Assembly: GCA_034434235.1 (NCBI GenBank)
Contig: DAOTZV010000182.1
Location: 30,306-94,305 of the forward strand
Length of the DNA stretch: 64,000 nucleotides
Origin: CAKZKT01 sp034434235
Lineage (GTDB): Bacteria; Chloroflexota; Anaerolineae; CG2-30-64-16
Direction of reading: 5' to 3'
Positions 43,241 through 51,272 of the stretch are shown here, one piece after another. A model generated the notes under the pieces. The model worked only from the letters and a program-made list of their open reading frames with translations. It made no database searches and had not been told where the DNA came from. The translations under genes and the position numbers were made by a program. Positions within the stretch are counted from its first letter, which is position 1, and each line of letters begins with the position of its first letter.

Positions 43241-43798
43241 TCAAGATGCACACAACGAGCAACGTTCCATCTTCGCGCGCGCCTCCTGCCGCGCCAGGGC
43301 CAACCGACCCTGCATGGCCGGCTCGGCCAGCGGCGGCGTCGTCATGATCAAGGCGTCCTCGCCGTCGCGATAGTAGCGGCGCCGCCGGCCGGCCACCTGG
43401 TAGCCGAGCTTGAGGTAGAGCTGCTGCGCCGCCGCATTGCCGGCGCGCACTTCCAGCGTCGAAAGCCGCGCGCCGCGCGCCATCGCGGCGTCGAGCAGGC
43501 CGAGCATCAGATAAAGCCCCAGGCCGCATCCGCGCCAGTCGGGATGGGTGGCCACGGTCGCGATATGCGCCTCGTCCACCATCAGCCAGAACCCGCCGTA
43601 GGCCAGGATCGCCGGCAGGGATGCCTGAGCCGGGTGAGACGCCGGCGGCCGCACCACCAGGTACGTGGCCAGGTTATTCTCCGTCAGGTCGGTCAGGTAC
43701 ATCCGCCGCGTCCAGGGATCCTTGAAGCAGGCCCGTTCGAGCGGCATGATGAGATCCAGGTCCTCGACCGTCATCGGCGCGATCAGAGGCAACGCCAT
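43241..43798 (-). CDS. rimI: Ribosomal protein S18-alanine N-acetyltransferase (RimI-like)
   Basis: A 185-residue GNAT enzyme. RGCGLGLYLMLGLLDAA is the acetyl-CoA loop, LEVRAGNAAAQQLYLKLGY the typical RimI strand-helix, and RYYRDGEDALIM the C-terminal signature. An extra C-terminal tail ends in CSLC. Position directly after tsaB (TGA-CG-ATG) matches the common tsaE-tsaB-rimI order, which supports RimI over other GNAT activities. Acetylation of S18 is inferred from family. Confidence 0.88.
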   Translation of the reverse strand: MALPLIAPMTVEDLDLIMPLERACFKDPWTRRMYLTDLTENNLATYLVVRPPASHPAQASLPAILAYGGFWLMVDEAHIATVATHPDWRGCGLGLYLMLGLLDAAMARGARLSTLEVRAGNAAAQQLYLKLGYQVAGRRRRYYRDGEDALIMTTPPLAEPAMQGRLALARQEARAKMERCSLCAS

Positions 43799-43800
43799 CG

Positions 43801-44481
43801 TCAATCCGTCCTGGCCGGCGGCGGTTCGTGCAGGTAGATGGGGCTCAGGGTGGTCGGATCGTCGGCCTGGCCCGCGGCATAGCGTTGCCATGCCAGTTCC
43901 GCGAGATAGCCCGCCCGGCGCACAGAGAGGGCCGGCGGCCGGAACTGCACGCGCGCCCGGCCGCTGCGCGCGGCCAACGCCGCGCGATCGGCCGGCAACA
44001 GCTCGCCGACCACCACCATCGGCCGGCCGATGGTGTCGGCGAGCGCTTCGATCGTCGAAAGCCGATAGGGGGTTTGCGCGGCCCAGCCGGCCGGGCCGTG
44101 CGCGTAGAGCGCCCAGCACACCCGGCCCCGTCCCGCCTGGATGACCGCGATCACGGGAGCCGGCGCATCCTGATGGCCGTACGCCACCGCGTCGAGGGTG
44201 GGCACGCCGAGCAGCGGCACGCCATTGGCCAGCGCGATCCCCTTGGCCGCGGCGAGCGCCACGCGCAGGCCGGTGAAGGAGCCGGGCCCGAGCGCCACGC
44301 CCACCGCCCGCAGATCCTGCGGCCCGGCGCCGGCCAGCTCCATCACGCGTGCCACCTGCGGCATCAGCTCGACCGTGTGCCGGTTGGCCGAATGCCAGTT
44401 GTATTCGGCGAGCAGGCCGCGTTCGCCGTCGTAGAGCGCCACGCCCGCCCAGCGGGTGGAAGTATCAAGCGCCAATAACAT
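43801..44481 (-). CDS. tsaB: tRNA threonylcarbamoyladenosine synthesis protein TsaB
   Basis: A 226-residue ASKHA-fold protein, the non-catalytic partner of TsaD in the t6A37 modification of tRNAs that read ANN codons. MLLALDTSTRWAGVALYDG, the HTVELMPQV helix and ALGPGSFTGLRVALAAAKG are diagnostic. It overlaps tsaE by 17 bp, so translation is coupled. tsaD and tsaC are not in the window. Confidence 0.94.
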   Translation of the reverse strand: MLLALDTSTRWAGVALYDGERGLLAEYNWHSANRHTVELMPQVARVMELAGAGPQDLRAVGVALGPGSFTGLRVALAAAKGIALANGVPLLGVPTLDAVAYGHQDAPAPVIAVIQAGRGRVCWALYAHGPAGWAAQTPYRLSTIEALADTIGRPMVVVGELLPADRAALAARSGRARVQFRPPALSVRRAGYLAELAWQRYAAGQADDPTTLSPIYLHEPPPARTD

Positions 44482-44986
44482 GGATCACGTCTTCTGAGCA
44501 GGTCGGCAGAGCCGCGGCCAGCTCGGCCAACAGATCAACATAGCGCGCGCCGTGCGCGACGAAGCACAGGCGTCGGCAATTCTCGTCCACATATTCGAGC
44601 CGCACCTCAAGAAATGCCTCGGGCAGGAGGCCGGGAATGCGATCGGCCCACTCGATCACCAGGATGTCCTCGTCGGAGATGAGGTCGCCGAGGCCGATGT
44701 CCCACATCTCGGCCGGCGCATCGGCCAGGCGATAGCAGTCGGCGTGGTGGAGCACGCGGCCGTCCGCCGCGCGATAGCGGTTGACAAGCACGAAGGTAGG
44801 ACTGGTCACCGCGGCCGTGATGCCCATGCCGGCCGCCAGGCCCTGCGTCAGGACGGTCTTGCCCGTGCCCAGGTCGCCGGCCAGCGCCAACACGTCGCCG
44901 TTGCGCAGCCGCCGGCCCAATGCCGCGCCGACCGCCCGCGTGGCCTCGGCCCGCCGCGTCTCAAGAAGCAGATGACAGGTTTCCAT
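44465..44986 (-). CDS. tsaE: tRNA threonylcarbamoyladenosine synthesis ATPase TsaE
   Basis: A 173-residue P-loop ATPase that drives the turnover of the TsaB-TsaD complex in t6A formation. Walker A is GDLGTGKTVLTQGLA (about residues 37-51), followed by SPTFVLVNRY and the family motif HHADCYRL; the C-terminal VIEWADRIPGLLP is also typical. First gene of an operon with tsaB, rimI and rnj. The promoter -10 is so close to the ATG that the leader is only a few nucleotides. Confidence 0.94.
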   Translation of the reverse strand: METCHLLLETRRAEATRAVGAALGRRLRNGDVLALAGDLGTGKTVLTQGLAAGMGITAAVTSPTFVLVNRYRAADGRVLHHADCYRLADAPAEMWDIGLGDLISDEDILVIEWADRIPGLLPEAFLEVRLEYVDENCRRLCFVAHGARYVDLLAELAAALPTCSEDVIHVIGA

Positions 44987-44997
44987 ACACGATGCGC

Positions 44998-45026
44998 ATT
45001 ATACCCGCTCTACGAAGGGAGGACAA
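44998..45026 (-). promoter_or_regulatory. Promoter of the tsaE operon, near-leaderless
   Basis: On the minus strand, -35 TTGTCC (45026-45021) and -10 TATAAT (45003-44998) are 17 bp apart. Only 11 bp separate the -10 from the ATG at 44986, so the mRNA leader would be about 4-5 nt, too short for a ribosome binding site. Confidence 0.7.
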
Positions 45027-45053
45027 AACCGCGGCTCGAAATCATCCATGCCG

Positions 45054-45081
45054 TGTAGGGCGAACTGAAGTTCGCCCTACA
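45054..45081. repeat. TGTAGGGCGA-family hairpin
   Basis: Perfect 13-bp arms TGTAGGGCGAACT and complement around GA, in the gap between the divergent tsaE and phosphoesterase genes. It shares TGTAGGGCGA with the first hairpin of the 9.1-kb array. Confidence 0.85.
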
Positions 45082-45156
45082 AACGCGGGGGCGGCTTTGT
45101 CGTTTTTCCGCGTTTTGGTGGTATGATAGGAGCGACATCGCACGGGGAGTTGCGTC

Positions 45157-45900
45157 ATGCGCATTCTGGTCCTGTCGGATATCCATGCCAATCTGGCCGC
45201 TCTGGAGGCCGTCCTGGCCGACGCGAAGTCCTTCGATTACGAAGCCGTCTGGTGTCTGGGCGATACGGTCGGCTATGGGCCGGAGCCGAACGAATGCATC
45301 ATGCGCCTCCGCCAGCTCAAGCCGCAGGCGGCAGTCGTCGGCAACCACGACTGGGCCGTGATCGGCCGCATGGACGCCGAAGACTTCAACCGCGAGGCGC
45401 AGCGCGCGGTGCTCTGGACGCGCGAAAAGCTGAGCCCGGAGAGCATGGCCTGGTTGCGCGATCTGCCCAGCACGCCCGTGGTGGAAGGGGACTTCACCCT
45501 GACCCACGGCAGTCCGCGCGATCCGGTCTGGGAGTACATCCTGTACCCGTCCATCGCGCACGCCAATCTCGACCATTTCGACACGCCGTTCTGTCTGATC
45601 GGCCACACCCACCTGCCGACCGTCTTCGTCAGCGATGCGGACGGCCGGACGGTGAACCTCGTGCGCGTGCGGCCGGGCGAGGCGGTGGCGCTCAGCCGGG
45701 ATCGTCGCGCGTTCTTGAATCCGGGCAGCGTCGGCCAGCCGCGCGATTCCGATCCGCGCGCGTCCTACGCCATCCTCGACACCGAGCGCGCTACCTGGCT
45801 GTTGCGCCGGGTGGCCTACCCCATCGAGGTGACCCAGGCGCACATGCGCGCGGCCCGTTTGCCCGAACGGCTGATCGTGCGGCTGGAATATGGATGGTAA
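45157..45900 (+). CDS. Metallophosphoesterase (YfcE/diadenosine-polyphosphatase-like)
   Basis: A 247-residue calcineurin-like phosphoesterase with the complete two-metal site: LSDIHAN, LGDTVGYGPEP, VVGNHDW, LTHGSPRD and IGHTHLP. The C-terminal GSVGQPRDSDPRASYAI is typical of the group that includes YfcE-like and other bacterial phosphodiesterases. The substrate cannot be deduced. GGGGAG precedes the ATG, and an extended -10 TGGTATGAT (TATGAT 45122-45127) is upstream. Confidence 0.9.
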   Translation: MRILVLSDIHANLAALEAVLADAKSFDYEAVWCLGDTVGYGPEPNECIMRLRQLKPQAAVVGNHDWAVIGRMDAEDFNREAQRAVLWTREKLSPESMAWLRDLPSTPVVEGDFTLTHGSPRDPVWEYILYPSIAHANLDHFDTPFCLIGHTHLPTVFVSDADGRTVNLVRVRPGEAVALSRDRRAFLNPGSVGQPRDSDPRASYAILDTERATWLLRRVAYPIEVTQAHMRAARLPERLIVRLEYGW

Positions 45901-45903
45901 GAT

Positions 45904-45931
45904 GGGGATTGGGGATCGGGGATCGGAGGGG
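45904..45931. repeat. Short heptamer repeat before the DUF4349 gene
   Basis: Units GGGGATT, GGGGATC, GGGGATC and a partial fourth (GGAGGGG) lie between the phosphoesterase stop and the ATG at 45935. The last unit supplies the ribosome binding site GGAGGGG. Confidence 0.7.
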
Positions 45932-45934
45932 ATC

Positions 45935-46807
45935 ATGAGACGGTTTCTGCTGGTGGTTTTGCTGATCGGGATGGTCTGGGTTGCGGCGGGGTGCGCGGCG
46001 CCCGCGCCCCAGCGCGTTGCGGTGAGCGAGGTGGCCCGGCCGGCGGCTGCGCCCGCGGCCGGCGCGCCGGCCACGGCCGAGCGCTCTCCTTCCGCGCCGG
46101 CCGGCGACGCCGAGCGGATGATCGTCCGCACGGCCGAGCTGAGCCTGGTCGTCGCCGAGGCCGAGCCGGCCATGCGGGCGGTGACCGACCTGGTGACCGC
46201 CGCGGGCGGCTACATCGCCAGCTCGCAGACCTGGCGCGAGAACAACCAGTTGCGCGGCCGCATGTCGGCCCGCATCCCGGCCGACCGGCTCGACGAGACG
46301 CTGGCAGGGATCAAGAAGCTGGCCGTGCGCGTCGAGCGGGAGAACATCGGCGGCAAAGACGTGACCGAAGAGTACAGCGACCTGAACGCCCAGCTCGTCA
46401 ACCTGGAGGCGACCGAAAAGGAGCTGCGGGAGCTGCTGACGGAAGTGCGCCAGAAGACCCAGAGGGCCGAAGACGTGCTCCAGGTCTATCAGGAGCTGAC
46501 GAAGGTGCGGGGCGAGATCGAGCGGATCAAGGGGCGGATGCAATACCTGAGCAACCAGACCGCGCTGGCCACGGTGACCCTCGACCTGATCCCCGACGTG
46601 CTCGCCCGGCCGGTGGTCGAGCCGGGCTGGCGGCCGCTGGAGACGATCAAGAACGCCGGCCGCGCGCTGGTGAACACGCTCAAATGGCTCGTCGACGCGC
46701 TGATCTGGCTGGTGATCGTCATCGTGCCCGTGTTGATCCTCCTGGCGCTCCCGATCGTGCTGATCGTGTGGGGCATCCGCCGGCTGGCGCGGCGCCGGAA
46801 GCCGTAA
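45935..46807 (+). CDS. DUF4349 lipoprotein
   Basis: A 290-residue lipoprotein with signal peptide and lipobox ending at C20 (VAAGC), an Ala/Pro-rich linker, the DUF4349 domain (RTAELSLVVAEAEPAMRAV, AGGYIASSQ, ARIPADRLDETL, KDVTEEYSDLNAQLVNLEATEKEL) including a predicted coiled coil (about residues 150-210), and a C-terminal membrane helix pair (about 240-280). The function is unknown; such proteins are widespread in Chloroflexota and Firmicutes envelopes. It ends 3 bp before the convergent cNMP/PH gene. Confidence 0.86.
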   Translation: MRRFLLVVLLIGMVWVAAGCAAPAPQRVAVSEVARPAAAPAAGAPATAERSPSAPAGDAERMIVRTAELSLVVAEAEPAMRAVTDLVTAAGGYIASSQTWRENNQLRGRMSARIPADRLDETLAGIKKLAVRVERENIGGKDVTEEYSDLNAQLVNLEATEKELRELLTEVRQKTQRAEDVLQVYQELTKVRGEIERIKGRMQYLSNQTALATVTLDLIPDVLARPVVEPGWRPLETIKNAGRALVNTLKWLVDALIWLVIVIVPVLILLALPIVLIVWGIRRLARRRKP

Positions 46808-46810
46808 CGT

Positions 46811-49366
46811 TCAGAGGTTGTGGCCTTCGGAGCGCAGCTCGTGGTAGACGCTTAGCCCTTCGATGATCTCGCGCTGGCGCTCGCGCACCTGGCGTTCGGC
46901 CTGGCGCACCTTGAACGCGTCGAGCTTCTGGAAGATCAGCGCCTGGACATATTGCGGATTGGAGACGTTCTTGAAGGTGAAGCCTTCGTCCTGAGCGGCG
47001 GTTTGAATGATCACGTCGCCGTAGCCGAGCAGGTTCTGCCAGATGCCTTCCTGCCGGGCGAGCACGTTCTGTACCCGATCCAGGGAGCCCTCGCGGCGCT
47101 TGATGGAGAGCCACAAGGGGGTGGCCTCGATGTCAATGATTCGATCCTCTTTCAGGATGTAGAGATCGTTTTGATAATCCGCGAACTCCCAGATGATCCA
47201 GCTCAAGAAGAAGATGAAGAGGAACCACCAGGGCAGGTGGAGCGCGACCCGATTGGCGCCCAGCTCGGTCCTGAACAGGATCCAGCCGAAGACCAGCCAG
47301 ATCAACAAGAGGACAAAAGGCCGGCTGGCCTGGATGATCAGTTGGATGGGGTGTTTGCGCCAGAGGAATTCCCCGGTGCCGATCTGCAGCTCTTGCGCCG
47401 GGCCGCCGATCAACAATCGGCGCCATGGGTCGGGCAGCCGGTTGGCCAGGCGCACGAAGGGGCCGGGCAGGGTGCCCTTCATCGCCGGCAGTTTGCGGCT
47501 GCTCTCCTGTCGGCGCCACCATTGCCACCAGGCCCGGCGGACCGGCGCCTGAGCGTCCGGTCCCAGCGCTCGCCCCACCGCCGGGATCGGCAACGCCAGG
47601 CGGAGATCGGCCATCACGGCTTTGCGTAGCTCCTCGTGGCGCATGCCGCGCGTGCCGGCCGTAGCCTCGGCCTGTCCCCGCTTGATCTGCGCCTGCACCT
47701 TTTCGGGGTGCGGCACATGCGCGAACGTGATGGACCCCACGCGCGCGGCCGAGCGAATGATCACATCGCCGTAATCGAACACCCGGCCCCAAAACGTCGC
47801 ATCGTAGGTCACATCCTGGATCATGTCGAGCGGCGTCTCGGTACGCGCCTCGTAAAGCAGGAGCAGGCGATCGCGTCGCGTCACCCGGCGATTGGTGATC
47901 ACGTAGTAGTCGTCCAGATAGTTGATGAGCGCAAAAAGGGCGACCGGAAGGAGGGCAAACACCGAGGCGAACAGCGAAAAGATGGTCAGCTCATCCCTGT
48001 TTTCGGCCGGAGCCAGCGCGGTGACCGTCCACAACGCCAGGCCGATCAACCCCACCCCGGCCAGAGGGCCTGCCAGCCACAACCAGTGCGGCCGGCCTTT
48101 CCACTCCAGCTTCTCGCCGTCCTGCATCCAGTCGAACGGCCGGGCCTCCTGTTTGATCTGGGTCGTGCGCTGTTTGAGAGGCACATCGGCCCCCCACAAC
48201 TGCGGATTCTCCTGAAAGGCCACGTCCAGATCCCGGCGATCCAATACGATGATATCGGCGCCGTCGAGCCGGTCCTGAGAGGCCGTGGCCGCGGTGGTAA
48301 CCGCGCGCACGGTCGCCTCGTGCTCTTTGCCCTCGAACAACGAGGTCTCGCCGTAGACGGCCGGCGCGTGCAAGATATCGCGCGGCCGTTGCCGGCCCTG
48401 CGGATCTACGGCCGAGCGGACGGCCGTGCCCTGGCGCAGGATCACCAGGCCATGGCCCGGCTGTCCCTGGGTGGTGATGTTCTGCCCGGCCGGCACGAAC
48501 ATCCAGCCGCAGAACTGCGCCAGATGCGCCCTCTGCTCGCGCGAGAGGCCATGAAACGCCCCGTTGTAGGGCAGATGATCGCGGATGTCGAGCGGTCGCC
48601 TCGTGAGCTGTGCGATATCCGGGAAGGTGTCGGCCAGGGCGTTGTATAGTCCGGCCGGAAAACGCAGGAGCCGCGAGGGATAGCGCGTGCGCGCGGTATC
48701 CGCGGTGCAGTTTTGCCCCGGCCGCGGCGTTGCGCCGGGCGCCATGAAGAAGTTGCCGGCCGTCAAACGCCACTCCGGCAGGCCGAACGCGGCCGGGCCC
48801 GTCACCGCTACCTGGCCATATTCAATCACATAAAAACTGCCGGCCTGGGAGAGGTCTACGTCGCGCTCCGCGGCCAGATCCACCACCTCGACCAGCGCCG
48901 CGATCTGCAGGATGGTTGTGTTGTCCACGGTGCGCAACACCGGCAGGCGCCGGAGGCGTCCCGCCAGGTCTTGATGCAACAGGAACTCGTATAGCTTCTC
49001 GTTGTGCTCGATCGCGCTGCGCAGATCGGAGAGCCGCAGACGATAGAAGACGGTCGGCTCGACCGCGACCACCTCGATCTGGGGCAGGTTGAAATAGAGC
49101 GCGGCCTGGCCGAAGCAGTGTCCCGCCTTCAGGTCCCATGCGAACCACGGCCGATCTTCGCGATACAGCCGGCCGCGCGCGCGGCCGGCGCCGACGATGT
49201 AGAAGTCGGCCGGCGGATCTGTCGGCTGCATCAGCACGGCGCCGGCCTGGACTTCGATCCGATCGCACCGCCATAGATAATCGCTCTTGAGCTCGGTCCA
49301 TGTCTTGGCCAGGGGGGTATCCTTGAGTACCTCCCATGCCTCGGTGATTTGGGCATCGTTCAACAT
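46811..49366 (-). CDS. Membrane protein with cyclic-nucleotide-binding-like and bacterial PH domains
   Basis: An 851-residue multidomain protein. The N-terminal 400 residues hold up to three cNMP-binding-like beta barrels (segments PADFYIVGAGRARGR, SFYVIEYGQVAV and GHGLVILRQGTAV with YGETSLFEGKEHEATV). Two modules follow, each a pair of hydrophobic helices plus a bacterial PH domain: YYVITNRRVTRRDRLL with FDYGDVIIRSAARVG, and DLYILKEDRIIDIEA with LGYGDVIIQTAAQDEG. The third cNMP barrel looks closest to a functional one. The combination suggests a membrane sensor or scaffold; no catalytic domain is seen. It follows uvrC by 3 bp. Confidence 0.82.
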   Translation of the reverse strand: MLNDAQITEAWEVLKDTPLAKTWTELKSDYLWRCDRIEVQAGAVLMQPTDPPADFYIVGAGRARGRLYREDRPWFAWDLKAGHCFGQAALYFNLPQIEVVAVEPTVFYRLRLSDLRSAIEHNEKLYEFLLHQDLAGRLRRLPVLRTVDNTTILQIAALVEVVDLAAERDVDLSQAGSFYVIEYGQVAVTGPAAFGLPEWRLTAGNFFMAPGATPRPGQNCTADTARTRYPSRLLRFPAGLYNALADTFPDIAQLTRRPLDIRDHLPYNGAFHGLSREQRAHLAQFCGWMFVPAGQNITTQGQPGHGLVILRQGTAVRSAVDPQGRQRPRDILHAPAVYGETSLFEGKEHEATVRAVTTAATASQDRLDGADIIVLDRRDLDVAFQENPQLWGADVPLKQRTTQIKQEARPFDWMQDGEKLEWKGRPHWLWLAGPLAGVGLIGLALWTVTALAPAENRDELTIFSLFASVFALLPVALFALINYLDDYYVITNRRVTRRDRLLLLYEARTETPLDMIQDVTYDATFWGRVFDYGDVIIRSAARVGSITFAHVPHPEKVQAQIKRGQAEATAGTRGMRHEELRKAVMADLRLALPIPAVGRALGPDAQAPVRRAWWQWWRRQESSRKLPAMKGTLPGPFVRLANRLPDPWRRLLIGGPAQELQIGTGEFLWRKHPIQLIIQASRPFVLLLIWLVFGWILFRTELGANRVALHLPWWFLFIFFLSWIIWEFADYQNDLYILKEDRIIDIEATPLWLSIKRREGSLDRVQNVLARQEGIWQNLLGYGDVIIQTAAQDEGFTFKNVSNPQYVQALIFQKLDAFKVRQAERQVRERQREIIEGLSVYHELRSEGHNL

Positions 49367-49369
49367 GGC

Positions 49370-51259
49370 CTACAACCTTTCGCGCACGCTCTGCGCGGCC
49401 GCCAGCGTCATGCCGGGCACGGCCGCCAGCTCCTCCACCGATGCCTGGCGGATCGCCTCCAGCGAGCCGAAATGCTTGAGCAACGCCTTGCGCCGCGCCG
49501 GGCCGATGCCCGGGATCGCGTCCAGCTCGGACGCGACGGCGGCCTTGCTTCGCTTCTCGCGGTGCGCGGTGATGGCGAAGCGATGCGCTTCGTCGCGGAT
49601 GCGCTGGATCAGGAAGAGCCCCTGGCTCCCCGCCGGCAACAGGATGGGGTCGCTGCGGCCGGGCAGGAACAGCTCTTCGCGCTGCTTGGCCAGGCCGACG
49701 ACCGGCACCACCTCGGTCAGGCCGAATTCGGCGAGCACCTCGACCGCCACGCCGAGCTGTCCTTTGCCGCCGTCCACGATCAGCAGGTCGGGCAGCAGTT
49801 TCCACGACTCATCCGACTTGCGCGCCTTCGCGCCCGGATCGGGCATGGCCTCTTCGACCGCCCGGCGGAAGCGGCGCTTGAGCACTTCGCGCATCGCGGC
49901 GAAGTCGTCCGGCTCGCCCAGGCCGCCCCGGCCCTTGACGTTGAAACGGCGATAGCTGCTCTTTTCGGGCGCGCCCCTGGCGAAGACGACCATGCTCCCG
50001 ACCGTGTTGGTGCCCTGCAACGTGGAGATGTCGAAGCACTCGATGCGGCCGGGCGGCGCGGCCAATCCCAGAGCCTCCTGAAGCTGCGCCAGCGCCTCGG
50101 TCTGGCGGTGGGTATCGGCCTGCCACTGCGCCTGGAGCGCGGCCAGGGTGGCGGCCGCGTTGTCGGTCGCCATCTGGAGCAGCTCGCGCTTGGGGCCTTC
50201 GGTCGGCACGGTGAGGACCACCTTTTCGCCCCCGCGGCGGCCGCGCAGCCACTGCTCGATGATCTCCCGCTCGTCCAGGTCTTTCGGCAGGATGATGCTG
50301 GGCGGCACGAACGCGGCCTCATCGTAGAACTGCTTGACGAACGCGGATACCAGCTCGCCGTTCTGCTCCGCGCTCACGCCGTCGAGCACGAAGGTCTCCC
50401 GGCCGATCAGCTTGCCGCGGCGGATGAAGAAGACCTGCACGCACGCCTCGGCCGTGCGTGCATCCTGCGCGAAGGCGATCACATCTTCGTCCTCCTGGCG
50501 GCCGCTCACCACTTTCTGGCGCTCGATCAGGTGGCCGGCCGCGCGGATCTGGTCGCGCAACATGGCCGCGCGCTCGAACTGCAGGCGCTCGGCCGCCTGA
50601 ACCATCTGCGCCTTGAGCTGCGCCAGCGCCTCCTCGCTGTTGCCCTCCAGGAAGTCGGCCAGGCCGGCGATGATCTGGCGATAGCCGTCGCGATCCACTG
50701 CGCCGATGCACGGCCCGGCGCAGCGCTTGATGTGATAGTAGAGGCACGGCTTGGGATCGCGGCCGGTGATCTCGCGCGTGCAATCCAGATAGGGGAAGAC
50801 GCGACGCAGCGCGTCGAGGGTCTGGCGCACCGCATAGCCCGACGTGAACGGCCCGTAATAGCGACTGCCGTCTCGCTCCATCCGCCGCACGATGCTGACG
50901 CGCGGGAAGTCCTCCTGCCAGTGGATCTTGATGTAGGGATAGGTCTTGTCGTCGCGCAGGCGGATGTTGAAGCGGGGCCGATAGCGCTTGATCAGCTCGT
51001 TCTCGAGGATCAGCGCCTCCAGCTCGGTGTCGGTGACGATCCACTCCAGGTCGGCGATCTCGGCCACCAGGCGGCGAATGCGCGGGTCGTGGCGCGCGCT
51101 CTCGTGGAAATAGGAGCGGACGCGGTGCTTCAGCACCACCGCCTTGCCGACGTAGATCACCTTGCCGTCGGCCGAGCGGTAGAGATAGACGCCCGGCCGC
51201 TCGGGGAGCGTCTCGAGCTTTTGGATCAGTTCTGGAGAGAGATGCGTGTTCGCGGCCAT
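49370..51259 (-). CDS. uvrC: Excinuclease ABC subunit C
   Basis: A 629-residue nucleotide-excision-repair nuclease making the 3' and 5' incisions with UvrB. Domains in order: GIY-YIG (RPGVYLYRSADGKVIYVGKA, about 20-100), the Cys cluster with C..CAGPCIGA, the UVR helix hairpin that contacts UvrB (about 205-240), the RNase H-like endonuclease domain (IECFDISTLQGT, LLIVDGGKGQLG) and two C-terminal HhH motifs (AIPGIGPARRKALLKHFGS, AVPGMTLAAAQSV). The transcript seems leaderless. Confidence 0.95.
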   Translation of the reverse strand: MAANTHLSPELIQKLETLPERPGVYLYRSADGKVIYVGKAVVLKHRVRSYFHESARHDPRIRRLVAEIADLEWIVTDTELEALILENELIKRYRPRFNIRLRDDKTYPYIKIHWQEDFPRVSIVRRMERDGSRYYGPFTSGYAVRQTLDALRRVFPYLDCTREITGRDPKPCLYYHIKRCAGPCIGAVDRDGYRQIIAGLADFLEGNSEEALAQLKAQMVQAAERLQFERAAMLRDQIRAAGHLIERQKVVSGRQEDEDVIAFAQDARTAEACVQVFFIRRGKLIGRETFVLDGVSAEQNGELVSAFVKQFYDEAAFVPPSIILPKDLDEREIIEQWLRGRRGGEKVVLTVPTEGPKRELLQMATDNAAATLAALQAQWQADTHRQTEALAQLQEALGLAAPPGRIECFDISTLQGTNTVGSMVVFARGAPEKSSYRRFNVKGRGGLGEPDDFAAMREVLKRRFRRAVEEAMPDPGAKARKSDESWKLLPDLLIVDGGKGQLGVAVEVLAEFGLTEVVPVVGLAKQREELFLPGRSDPILLPAGSQGLFLIQRIRDEAHRFAITAHREKRSKAAVASELDAIPGIGPARRKALLKHFGSLEAIRQASVEELAAVPGMTLAAAQSVRERL

Positions 51260-51266
51260 AGCCCAT

Positions 51267-51272
51267 ATTATA
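51267..51272 (-). promoter_or_regulatory. -10 element giving a leaderless uvrC transcript
   Basis: TATAAT on the minus strand (51272-51267) is followed by 7 bp and then the ATG at 51259, so the start codon falls at or next to +1. It abuts the thrC stop (51273-51275). The -35 is weak. Confidence 0.5.
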
